Positions 1-13,300 of a stretch of 64,000 bases of DNA are shown here, one piece after another; position 1 is the stretch's first letter, and each line of letters begins with the position of its first letter. This DNA comes from Vanilla planifolia (Eukaryota > Streptophyta > Magnoliopsida > Asparagales > Orchidaceae), in contig CM043870.1 of the NCBI GenBank assembly GCA_023846275.1, forward strand, positions 3,719,527 through 3,783,526. Reading direction: 5' to 3'. Under the pieces are notes generated by a model. That model was not told the DNA's origin. It made no database searches and saw only the letters and a list, made by a program, of their open reading frames with translations. The position numbers and the translations under genes are program-made.

Positions 1-1351
1 TTGGTTAGGCTTATTTTGATGTAGGATTGGGGTTTAGAGGATGAGGGATGCAACAAAAAATGTTTGTAAGACTTTGGGTTACTAAGATAAAACTAAAGTT
101 TTAAGGATGAGGATGGAGAGGGAGAGGGAGAGGGGAGGAGATTTTGTTGGGGAGGGTTTGGCTCGAGATAGATGATTGGTTTTATTTTATTTTTTTGAGA
201 AATCGAGATGGATTGTTAGTTGGGTGCTTAATTAAGTTACTAAGAGGATTTGGGTTTGTTTGGATCTTAGTGAGAGATTAGAGAGAATGTGGAGAGATAG
301 CCCTTGTTTAGAGGAAAATTGAGAGAAGAAGGGATGTCTAGGTTTATGAGTTGTGGTTGAATGGAGAGCATAGAGTGGGAGGGTTTGGGTATGGGTTGAT
401 GTGCAAGACAAAGGGAAATAAGAGTGAAGAGAGAAATTATTTAATTACCAAACCAAACTAGAAAAAGTGAAAGGGAGTGAAACAACTAGTATCATTCTTC
501 ACTTTCAATTATGATCAACATTATCTATCTTATTCTATTCTTGAAGAACTCAATAAATGCATGAGTTAATGCTAAATGTAAGGTAAGAAAAATTAAAACC
601 CACCCAAAATCAGCTTAAAAGGTGAATGACTAATCAAATTTGCAACTAACATACTTTAAATTCAAATTTAAACTAAAAAAAAGCTAAAAGAGAGGGAGAA
701 ATGGTTGCCTTGGTATTATGTGTTGCCCAAGACTCTCCTGAAAAGGTAGCACTTAAGGGAGAGGAAAATCCTCTATATTATTGTTCATCTGATTGTTCTT
801 ATATTGATTTTATTGACCCATTGTATCTTGTAGATTCATTAATTTGAAAGCTTTTCTTCGTGAACCTGTACTCTAATATGTTTTTAAATTGAATTTAAAT
901 CAAGTCTCGAGTATAGAGCAATGAATGCAACTTGATAAATCAGCCTATTCTATAGCAGATTGTATTGGAAATATCATGCTTTTTGCATGGTTTAATTTTT
1001 AAGAATTATCTAGAGGTATTAGGTTTTTATGAAGTAGAGTTGAAGGAAAGATTTACAAAATGGGGCCCAAGTACTTTTGGTGATAATGAAAGCCCTAAAC
1101 ATTTGTTGTGTCCAAACGAATATCCTGCTGCCTTGGTAGAAAGTTGGGTTGATTATTGAGAAAGGGAATGCTACAAATGGCTTATTGGCACAACGACATT
1201 AGTTGGGATGGATGGAACTTTATGCTTTCTTTTTGGTAGTGCTGCAGCAGATGGTGGGCCTCGTTTAGTTGGATTTCATTTTTCTTTCATTATTTCATAA
1301 ATAGCTTGTAATTTGAATTTTCATAACCATCACATTTCTCTGCATTGACAG
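1..1351. other. Left edge, no exon recognised; probably intron of the MATE gene
   Basis: This AT-rich stretch precedes the first MATE exon I can recognise. That exon starts in the middle of a codon, so at least one coding exon must lie upstream. I searched here for the preceding block of an EDS5-type protein and did not find it. The longest open frame (965-1159) has no family signature. The segment is most likely intron, with the 5' exons outside the window. Confidence 0.5.
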
Positions 1352-4300
1352 CTTTTGGTGGATCGGATAATGTGCATCTAGTTTCTGCTGCAAATTCATA
1401 CATACAGGTTCATTGTCTGCCTTGAATTACTACTTGAATGTCCACGTTAAAAGGTTTATGTTTGTGCATTTATATTTTGAGCAGATGTTATTTAAATGTA
1501 TCGAGCATATTTTCCTATGTTAATATCCTAGATCTGGCAGCATTATTAGTTTTATTTGCTCTTATATTGGTTTTCATAGCGTTTACGTAGTAATAATTGC
1601 CTTAGTATGCTTTTAATGGTCTTAAACTTCATACTAGCTTAGCAGCAAGTTATCAATTTTATCTTATATATCTTGATACTTTTGCGCACTGAAAGATCGT
1701 GTTCTGAATAGTTGGAAACAGTGAATATGGATTTTTTTTTGTTTCAGATATGATTATATTTTATGGTGAAGGAACATAATGATGTTCTACAATTTTTCTC
1801 TACTAGATTCGAGGGCTTGCATGGCCTGCAATTCTTGTTGGGATGGTTGCTCAAAGTGCTAGGTATTCACTTGTACTTTATTACGTTTTCTAAAGCTGAT
1901 GAAGTTGGTTGTAGGATGATTTGTTTTGTCTGTCATGTCTTTGAATATTCTTTAAACTTTGAACTAGAACCTAGCACTCATTTTTTTGTTAGAATCATGT
2001 TTTGATGTTATGGTTTCTAAAATGTCGAAATTTGTCCAAAATCAAACAAAATGGATCAAATTTCTTGTTTGAATTTTTGCTATTGGATCAAATTTAAGAT
2101 TTGGAAAATAGATTCTAGAATAGACTAAAGTAAAACCATAAAATTGAATAAAGAAATTGAACAAATACTTATAATAATTTGATCGTTTTGTTTTTCAATA
2201 GCTTCATTTTTTATGATTGATAAATTGTATTGAAGACTGAAATTGAGAAATGCCAAATTTTTTGCTTAAAATCATATTGAATTTTTCAAACAAAAACGAA
2301 TTGCTCAAATTGTGCATGTTAATTTTTATTGCTTTATTCCAATTTCGCTTCCAAATAGCCTAGGGACTTTTTTACTAGCTTACATTTTTTGTCTTTGAGG
2401 TTGTGCTGATTTTGTTAGGGTATCAAAAACAGTATTCACATGGTCAAGTTGTTTCTTTTAGGTTTCAACTATATGTGTATGCCATCTAAATACACATGCA
2501 CAAAGCCCTCAATATGCACCCTCTAGGTGATTTTCATGAGATGCAGTTTATATGACTCTTGTCTGATCTAGAATGCTATCTTCTTTGTGTCTTGCATGGA
2601 TTCTCACTTGGTGATACCCAAAGATCAAATCTAAGTTATAAAGATATTGGCATGTTGGAACAAATTGTGTGATTCACCACGCCTAACATGTTGATAGGTA
2701 CACGTGTGTGCTTGGTAGTTCATGTGCGTAGTTGGCTGCACATGAGTCTATCGCTCATTGGTTTGGCACAAATCTTTTGCAGTGCGCTGGTCTGCTTGTG
2801 TCATTTATTGCTTTTGTAGTTCTACCGCCCGTTTGCCTATTGTGTTTGTGGGTTTGCAAGCACAGTTATGCGCCAGCTTGCTTGCCTGGTTTGTTGTGTG
2901 CACACCTGTTTGTCGTGTAAGGGAGGTTAGCTGTGCGTGCCATGCTCCTGAACAGTGCTGTGTATGGGTGCATTCTGTCGCACATGTCACAGTCATCCTA
3001 CATGCAACTTGTGAGTCTTCTTGAAATGCACAATAGTTCTTTTGTTAATTTGTTTTTTATGAAAATGTTATTCTTTTTAGGTCTCTTTAATAAATGATTT
3101 AATTTTTTGTTGGTCTATGAACTAATCCTCTAATCAGGCACTTCTTCCTTTTTTCAAGTGCAACATGGAAACTAAGTTATTATTTTATCAATCTAGAATA
3201 GATTTCTTGATTATAGGTCTCTTTTTTTTATGACTGAAGGCCCTTTGAATCTTCTTATTTTTTTCAAATGTAACTTAGTTCTCAAGCGACAGTTTTGTCT
3301 ACCTAAAACAGCTACTCTAATCATGAGTTTGTTTTCTTTGAGATTTGTGTCCCATCGAAGTTTTCCAAGTACAACCAGATTTTCGATCTGCGTTGGTTTT
3401 TCCCCTTACATCAAGGCCTTCAAATTTGTTGGAAATTTGGTTTGAGGAAGAGATACGTACCCTTCTTGATGTTATATCGTCATACAAGGATAGTTGAAGT
3501 TTAGCTTTAACCTTGAATGGACACGGTTGATTTACAAATGTCGAAGCAAATTGATGATGTTTTTGTCATCCTCATCATCATATTTAGCTACTCTTGGATT
3601 AATATTTTAACTAGAATTCCTTTGATCAAGAGCACTTCTTTTGTTTTGAATGGTGTCTTATGGATTTGTTGTTGGATGGGATTGATATTTTAGCATTATC
3701 TTCATTACTTTTTGTATTTGTTGATTCAAAAGAACTGTCAAATTTTTTTAGTTTGTTAGGTGATTTGTTGGCATAGTCACCTCAATTGAAAACTCTCCAA
3801 TCTCTTGCTTCTGTTTCTCTACTTATTTTTCAACTCCTTAGCTCCTGTCATTGACATTGATTTGAAACACTCTAATATCAAATTATATAATCCATGCATG
3901 AGGTATTTTACTTAGAGTTCTCGACAACAAACCTTGTTTTAGAGTTGCAACAATGAAATTGAAGCATGAAAATAGCAAAGAGCTAGTAGAATAAAGGAGA
4001 AAGAGTGTTTTTGCCAAAATGTTGGGAATGTTTTTAAGGAAATTGTTTCATTTACAAGATGTTCAATTACATATTTATAATAATACAACATTGGTATTTA
4101 GTTAATATAAATATATTTATTTAAGTTTTATCATGTCTTGTGCAAATAATATCAAAATCATCAAATTTCATGCTTGCTCTCTCCATTTGCAAAATGTTCA
4201 CAAATGAGTTGTAGCTATTGCACTTATCTCACGTGTGAATCACATGTTGGATGTAGGAGGTACCTGGCAGTTTGTTTGCATGGTTGGCTGCCTGCGCGCG

Positions 4301-7300
4301 ATTCTGCCGCATGCCCGTTTGTTATGTGCCTATCTATCACATGCCAATTTGCAACATGTCGACTTGTGACATGCTATCTGTCACTCGCTCAATTCTACTG
4401 TCCACGTCTATATGCACTTGCTCGCTTGGGTGCCAGTTTGCTTGGGTTGTTTGTTATGCGCGTGCTTGTCTATCACGCACATGTGGTTAACCACGTGCTC
4501 TGCACATGTGGTCAATGTCGTAAGTGCCGTAGGTGTCTGCTTATGCTTTCATAGTTTCTCAATATGCGTAATGGTTCTTTTTGCCAATTTTTTTTATTAA
4601 AGTGTCATTTTTTTTCTTTAAGATCTTTTCAATATTGAATGGTTCAATTTCTTGTTGGACCATGAATTGATCCCCTGATCACATTATCATTAGAAAGTGA
4701 TTGGATAAACTACTTGTCTTAAGTTCATATGATGCTTCGTTGGCATGCGAATGTTTGGCAAGGAGTCATATGATGCTTCGTTGGCTTGTGGGGTCTACCC
4801 ACACACCACATTACTCCATAGCTCTAGGCTTTCAATTTGATTCTTATCAGCTATTTGCCAAACATTGGCATGTGGAATCTAGCTACTATAGGAGTCCCAC
4901 ACACCACATTACTCCATAGCTCTAGGCTTTCAATTTGATGCTTCATCAGCTACATGACAAGTCAATCAAAAGAAATGGTTGCTACCATAATTAATTTGGG
5001 GCGAACCATAACCATATATGGAATGATAATTTCCTTTGACTTATTAAAGCACTCTGGTATGGTTGGCTTGGTGGAGATTGTCGAAGTCCTGATGATTGGA
5101 TTTCTGAAAATGACTCTAACTAGTGTTGGTGTTTGCTCTAGAAGTTTGGCCTAAGAAATTTGCATTGCAAGTATTTTCACTCTATGACTTGTCTTGGGGT
5201 TGTCCTTGTAGATATTCAAATATTGTATGGTCTATGTTGACAGGATCTTTTTGAGTGTTTTGTTGAGTCCCTTGACTCTTTCATATTTCCATCTGGATTC
5301 TTTGATTAAATGAGTTGTTCAGAACTTACAAGTCTTTTAACTTATGCAATGGCCATGAGGGTTCATGCTTCCAAAGCTGTAGTGGCCTCGAGGTAAACAT
5401 CCTGAGAGCATGTCATACCTCAAGAGAGCATAAAGTCTTGCACGTAGGGCTTGGTGTGATGCAATAATCTCAAGAAGATCCCATATCAGCTATGTCGAAG
5501 TTGTGCATACCACTTTTCTTTTAGTTTCCTTTAGGTACCACACTTGAACACTATTTTCAAGTTCTCATCAGTTATTTTTTTTATCTTTTATGTTGTGTAA
5601 GCATGTTTCAGTTTGCTGGTCAAACTTTTACTTGTTCTTGACTGACAACTGTGTTGACCTTAATCTGCAGTTTTTCATTTTTAATAGTAGAAAATTTTCT
5701 ATTAAAGCATGTTTTGCTTATAATTGTTGTTGAAAATATTTTGAACTGTTATAAGGGCATGCAAATTTTCGAGAGTTCCTATTATTTTCTGTTGCTGCAT
5801 TTCAAAAGCTTTCTAATGGCTAAATTTTGGTTTCAGCAAGGCTTATGACATTGGTAGAACCATAAAGAAGATATTTTAGGGTAAAGAGGAGTGTTCTGGG
5901 AGGGGGCAGTTGACATTTGTTGCTACATATGAACCTAAAATTTGATTGTTCTATATTTTTAAGAGGCCCTTTTAATGCATAAATGAACTTCTAATTTAAT
6001 GGTACATCTTTTTTTGGGGATTACACAAAGATATACTACGCCAAGCATTTTCCTTGTTGGTAGGTTTGGTTACAAAGTCAATGGCCTCCTTTTTGCTCCA
6101 AAGAGTTTCCAATCCTCCTTTAATTCCAAGCGTGCATTATATGTTGGCAAAATCCTTAGACAGTTTTATCATGACTTTTTACCTTCCTCCTTTTTTCTTA
6201 TTGTGCTAGGTGGATCACTAATAGCAAGAGTGCAATGAAAATTTTACTTTTTGTATATGGAGTTTCTGTACTAATGAATTCTTATTTCTCTATTTTGACT
6301 GCTCTAATTTTCATTGGTACATTTTTTTAAAATATCTCGTCCCACAACAGTTTACCATGTTTTTTTAATGGATTTAATAAGAGAATTTAATACGCATTCA
6401 GAATTAACACTTATCTATTAGAGAACTTAGTTTTTTATATCCTATTTGTATGCATAGTCGTGTCTCTCCAAAATATTTCTCTTTACCTTTTTTTAATTGA
6501 ATTATTTCAGTTTAGGTATGAAAGATTCATGGGGACCCTTGAAAGCTTTGGCAATTGCCAGTGTTCTGAATGGAGTAGGTGATGTGCTTCTTTGTTGTGT
6601 ATGTGGCTATGGCATTGCTGGTGCAGCATGGGCCACAATGTTCTCACAAGTAAGATCGTCAGACCCACAGTCACTTCAAATATTGATGACATCATATGCA
6701 TTTTAATCTGAGATGTGCTGACTGCTTTAAAGTAGTAGTTAACTTTTTGCCTTTTGTGGAAGTATGATGAATAAGTTAACATAGGGGTTTGATCACTCAG
6801 ACCAATTTTCAAGGCATGCCAACCATGAAGTGTAAATTCGATGAGCAGCTTGTATCATGGGCAAAATGGAATGCTGGGAAGTATCTTTCTTTTTAAAAAT
6901 AAAGATTAAGCGTCATGTTATATTCCACAAAATCCAGGTTCTTCAAGCAAAATTGATAGAATCAGTTAAAGAATCAAAGGAATTCTTTCATTGAAGTTAA
7001 GGTTATGCAGTAGTACAAGCATTGTTTCTATGTCAAGTAAATCCTGCAAACGAGTTTAACAATGTACTGTGAAGGATGGGCATGCATGATATGGGGACAT
7101 GATAAAAAAGACATAACGACATGACAATTTCTTAAAAAACAGGACATATACATGACATGATATGGTAAACAATATGAAATATATTGAGTGTATTCATGCA
7201 GTTAATAATTATAAGTAAAAAATAATGAAAGAATACATTGATAAATTAAATTAGTAAAATAGAATTGAGTACTGTAGATAAAATGAACTCTATAAGCAAG

Positions 7301-10300
7301 TTTTAAACGTTCATTGTGATATGTATTGAATACCAACAAACTATTATGCTAGGTTAATTGAAAATGGGAGTGAAGGAAAAAAATGAATAAAAAACTTTAG
7401 AAAACACCTTAGGTATGATGTGAACGGGTTGAGCAGCATGTTTTTGATATTTGCACCCAAGTTTTGCAAATGTGGTGAACGTGTTTTGTTGGTGTCCTTG
7501 AAGTGTCTTGTCATTTTTTATTTACTTCTTCTAGAAAGGCACCTTCTAGCATGTTCGACATGGTCTCCTCAAATGTCCCGAGTGTTTTGTCCGGTTAGAC
7601 ATAGCACAACTTGATTCATAAAGGTGTCCATGCTTCATAGGAGAAGTGTATTTATAAAAAGCTTATGTCGTTCACCAATGAACCCTTTAGGTTGTTGCAG
7701 CTTTCATGATGATGGCAGCTCTAAATAAGACCTGTTTTAGGGTGTTCTCCTTATCCATTCCATCACCAAGGGAAATTCTTCAAGTATATGAGATTGCTGC
7801 CCCAGTATTTGTAACAATGACATCAAAGGTCTGAAGCTACTGTGGTTTTTTTTTTTACAACTATTTGTATTTCATGTCTTTTGAGAAGACATGTCATGTT
7901 CTATCAGGTTGCCTTCTATACACTGCTTACGTATTTTGCAACATCAACGGGAACAATAACTGGTGCTGCCCATCAGGTTTGTATTGCTTTAATATTGAAA
8001 TTTTCTTGTTACCATTTAGTCAGCATCCAAGCTTATCCATATCCACGAATCTTAGGTTATGATCAATGTGTTCTGCATGTGTACTGTGTGGGGAGAGCCT
8101 CTTTCTCAGACTGCACAGTCATTTATGCCTGAGCTGATTTATGGTTTTAATCGCAATTTAAAAAGGGTAAGTAACTATGCTTTAGTAGCTGTTACCGTTT
8201 GGATAGATTTCAATTTTGTTGTGCTCTTTTTGAAAGCAACGATTAGATGGGCTAATTTGAATTTCTTCTGTAATTTCGTGTTTAGCTGTGTGTCATGACA
8301 AGAGCATGAAAAGCGAGGCTGTGTTTTTGGAGTAATAAGCTATTGTGTCTTCAACATTTTTAAGCAATTATTGTAGCTCGTGGCACTCATTCTTAAATAC
8401 ATGTGTGCTGTTCATTAATGGAATAATTTTTTTGCTTAAACTATTGAATGCATTCCTTCTAAAAGCTTAATATACTCTTAACTTACTTGAAGCAACAACT
8501 TGCTGAGTTGTTCCTTTTCCCAGCATTTCAGCCCACCATGTTTAAAATGAAATTTGTTTTCAAGCTTTCAGGATTTTGGGGATTGCTTAATTTAGTGAGT
8601 CATGAAAGTTGTGGCACATTTGGACTGTAACTATGTATGTGACAATATTTTTTTTCCTTAATTCATTTGGTTTTTTTGAATCGTCTAGTGTAATATATTT
8701 GCCAGTTGACTAGGAATATCAGGTCTTAAGTTTTAGGTTGATTTGGGATGGTATGAACTCATTTTTGAATTTTGAAGAAGAACGTGAAGAAGTTGCTCAG
8801 TCCTATATCATTTCATTTATAATTATTAGTCCTGTGTGGAACTTTCATTGTTCATTATCTCAACATTAAGCATGGTCTGGTTTGATTACATAATATTATG
8901 AACTATTTCCTGTCCTCGTAACTCTTTTGCCAATGCTTCAATTGAGCTTACCTCATCCAAAAGTCCCTAATTTAAGTGGTATCACGGCTTGTATGGTAAT
9001 TTAGATCTGGGTATTGCATTAATGCCAGATGATACCAACTGATAAAATTTGTTGATAAGCTAGATTGGATTTTTATCATGACTAATAAGATTATACCCAA
9101 TCCATCATATTTCATTTTTTACTGTGTTCATGAACTTAATTAATACTTCAACGTTATTACCTTTGTTTATCATATTGTTTTAAGATAAAGACATGACGGA
9201 GTTGGGAAAGACTTTAAATTTGTATTTCTTAATATGAAAACCTTAATTTTTGTATCACAATGTCATCAAAAGGATTCATGCAATCAACATTATCTTGTTT
9301 AACTAAGGCTTGTTCTTATTCTTGTTGTATTGCTAGGTCTATGTAAAGTTAAGGTAATTGTACTAACTACATTTTCTCTCTTTTGTATTATGTTAATGTG
9401 CTTTTCTTATCCTATCGGCCTTTATATTCATTTTCTTTTAGTTTTCCCTCTTTTTTGTAGCTCCACTTTTTCATGGATTGGATCCTGAGTTGTTATCTCA
9501 CAATAGTGAACACTTTTTTAAATTGATTTTATTTTACATTTTGCCCATTTATTTATGTTAACTCCATGACATTTTTGGTCAAATTGGGATTGATTCCCCC
9601 AATGATAAGGAAGTTGATTCATAGTCCCTGCTCTTTGCAAGTAAGATTGGTACACTCAAAACGATTCAACATGTTTTGCTCATTAAAACATGGGTAATCT
9701 ATTTAGGAAATGATGTTTTAAAATTTTGTGCGACATTTCCATTATTATCTTGCTCCATATTTGCATGTCATAAGCTTATATACTTGGCACAAACCTCGCT
9801 ATTTTTGTTGCAGCCATTTCTTATTACTTTTAATTGTCTTTGCTTTCTCTTTATTATGCTGAAAACTTGAAGTCTCTATTAGGCAAGGATGCTATTGAAA
9901 TCACTCATTATGATAGGAGCAATTAGTGGGTTGACTTTGGGAATCATTGGAACAAGTCTACCATGGCTCTTCCCTTATTTTTTCACAGCCGATAGGACAG
10001 TGATTGGTGAGGTAAGCCATTTTTAGAAAATTACATCATTTTCTTTGATGTCATAGAGATCAATTTTCTTGTGCATTTTAAGCTGGTAGATAGACTTTCT
10101 TTTGCATCATCTTTCAAGGTATTGGTTGCAAAGTTGTATGATTTAATTGATTGTTGGGATGTGAAGTCATTTTGTTGAAGGCCGGAGATTCTCAATGTTC
10201 TAGTTTATCTAGATTTTTTTTTTGTTTCAATTTTTGATAAGGACTATTTTGTTGGTTAATATATTCGACTTTGAAATTTTAATTGTTCTTATATAAAGGA

Positions 10301-13300
10301 GAATTCATCTTATGATGAAACTTTATGTACAGAGTCTGATGGTTGTAATCATGGTAGTTTTTTATGATGAATGAAATCAGCTAGCCTTGTGAAACCTGTC
10401 TTGCTCAGTAATGAGACTTTGGTGGAACCTGCTGAATGAAAATCATGGTGAGGAATTGATGTAAGGCAATCAGCTACTCTTATATCCTATTATGGTATAT
10501 CCGTATATCACTTTTCCACTCTATTTTAGTAATTTGATTCATATATTTGTTTCTATACTTGAGTTTGAGCTAGTTTTAGGTTGTTTGATTGAACCTACAA
10601 TGAGGTTATGGTTCTATGTTTTAAGAGTTTAACTAATGTTTGGTCATTTAAGCATAATTCACATTATCATGATGTTTGTAAATAGGAATCTTGCTGATAT
10701 AGTTAGATGCCTTTTGTTGAGGAAAAAAAATAGAAAAAGAGAAGAAAAATTGTGAGATTAAAAGGGAAAAAAACTCTCCACTTAATTTACACCATCAATC
10801 TTCTCCCACAACCTATTTCCCCTCTTTCCCTAAACTAACTCGTCAATTACTTCACCGCCTCTCTATTTTACATTTCCCTAATTTATCAATGTCAAAAAGC
10901 TCTACTAGTTCACTTCTTATAATCTAATACCAAAATAAATTTCTATAAAATTATCAATTTCAGCATCTCAAAATAATTTTTCGTTACCATGCATCATGTC
11001 CCTTTCATCATATTTGTCTGACTTAACCATAGCATACACATCTCCATTAACCATCCCAATCTTTCGATTGTGGTCTTCTGAGGACATTGACCTCAGTGTT
11101 GACGTTATGTGCCTGCTTTGTTGCTCTAGGAAGTTTGTTATGGTATACCCTGCCTAGCACTATCAATCCTTTGGCCAAAAAGCTCTGTTTTTCCAATCTC
11201 TTTGGCTATCACTTACTTGACAATCGCTACTTTGTGTATCCTCACTTCTCCCCATCTTCTGTTCTACAATGTTAAACCTGGCAAATCTATTTCTTTGGTC
11301 ACCATCTCGGCCATTTGAACACCATCCTTCTGATAATTGATTGTTTGTGTTTGCCTCACAATTCCAACAAGCTGCCTCAGCTGGCCTGTTACTTTGTGGC
11401 TTATTGTTTGTTCACTAACAACACTGCCTTGTAGTCATTAAGGAATTTTCATCTATCTCTTGTGAAGTATCATGCTACTCAGCCCGTTGTTCACGTTATT
11501 GTGTGCCACTACTTCAAACATCATGTTTGCTTGATACTACCACCTGCAGCTCATCTATGACACCCAAAAATTCAAGAGATACACTTTTACTTTTAAATTC
11601 AAATTTTCTTCTATTTATTCCTTAATATATCAGTTGATTGATTATGATTCTTATATCTGTTAGTTCATCATGTTTATATGATTTTTATTTACAAGTAATT
11701 AACATCCTATTAGTATTTTTATACCCCATAAATCCTTCCATCATTAATTGATTATGGAATACATGATGAAGTTGATCGTCAAAAAAAATTCTAAGTGCCA
11801 TCTTTAGTTTAGTATATTTTGTAGTCATTTGCTTTGTTATGAACACATGCTTTTAGTTGTTAGCTATTCCTATTGCATGGTAAATCTTATTTCCTTAAAA
11901 TGTTTTAAGTCTTAGTTTCTCCCTTGAGAGCTGTCCAAAGTCTTACAAGATTGTATGTTATAGGTTTTGTCCCAATTACCTTTGGAGTTATGATAGACTT
12001 ATTTGGTATGATGTTATCCAATGTCAATATTAGATTTTGTGTTTGGTCAAACCTAGATCTTTAAAAACAATGCTTATTTTTATGTTCACAATAATACTAT
12101 TTAGATTCCATGTTATCTATAATTAACCCATCATCTTATATCCATTATTCTTAATTCTAAGTGAAGCCAAATCTATTTTATTTAAAAGACTCAAGTCCAT
12201 TAAAGAAGACATGGATTTCCCATTAGTTTTTATAAAGCCTTGACCTAATAGATGTTCTTGTGGATTTTTTCACAATTTTCCATTAATTCCATTGTGTCTC
12301 CACTATTGAAATAATTTCTAACTTTGTAAGAATCCTCAGTCATTCTAGTATACACTCATCTCCCAGTGAAGTATCGAAAGAATAAATTTATTGTTTACAT
12401 GAAACCATTATTTGATTAAATATGAGTTTGAATGTTTTCTAGCATTTATGGATACTGCTGATTCTATTCTTGTTGATGATGTCCTCCACCCTCTATAGCA
12501 TCTCCTGTGTTCAAAGTTGTTTGTATCTTACATTTGATTTAGAATCATTTGATTCAAACATCATTATTGAGTCTGATCATCAACCTGAGCTTAGTATTTC
12601 AGGGTTCATTGTTTCCTTTGCTACATTTAAATAGGCTATAAAATTGTTGAATTTATTGCTAACTTTGAAATCAATATAATATTTTAATTTTATAATTCTT
12701 GATTGTCGATTAAATTCATAGACTTGTTTTTTCTTATGACATGTTAGAATATGCAATCTAATCCTTCTTTTGGAATGAAAACCATATTTTCTTTCTTGGC
12801 ATATTTGTTTCACCGGCTTTATATGTAAATATCAAACTATGAATGTATAGAATTTTATTGTTGATGAGGCTAGATCCTGCCTAGTCTCCTAACTAGATCA
12901 TCTAAACTATATTCATCTCTTGGTGTTGGCACTTTTATCTCCATAGAGAAAATTGCAGATATCGATGAGGACAAACTCTTTGTAGTTGCCTTGATATGAT
13001 GCTTTGTCAAATCTCTGCTCCCTCAGTTGATACAAACTTAAGAACAGATTCTTTATAGAAGGGTAGTTTGATACAGGACATTTATTTGTTTTTGTATCTT
13101 ATTGTTGTATAGTTAAAGTTCCAGATTTGTTTGTTCATAAAGAGCCATTTTACTAGTTTATTTTAGTAGTTTGAATCATGTATTTATTTTGGCACTTGAT
13201 TTTGAGTTAGTTTGTATTTGAGTGAACCTTTGATGTACTTTCGAGCCATGCTGTCATGAGTCTATAAAAGGAAACCTTGATACAATAATTAGGGACTCTT

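Larger units (their letters stand above)
1863..6510 (+). other. 4.6-kb intron of the MATE gene with repeat debris
   Basis: This intron lies between two confidently joined exons; the Ser codon is split AG/T. It holds a diverged direct repeat pair (about 2660-3140 and 4215-4690), a 44-bp perfect direct duplication and AT-rich filler. Around 3840-4150 the sequence looks like the end of an old antisense copia-type element, but no protein motif survives. Short open frames at 2732-3024 and 4174-4600 fall inside the repeats and have no known domain. Confidence 0.55.

Noticed and set aside
1180..1300. Candidate MATE exon before 1352
   Set aside because: None of the frames matches the expected block of EDS5-type proteins, and the phase could not be joined to the exon at 1352.
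2732..3024. Cys-rich small open frames that might encode peptides
   Set aside because: They overlap in several frames and strands inside a repeat with a second copy at 4215-4690, and they lie in an intron of the MATE gene.
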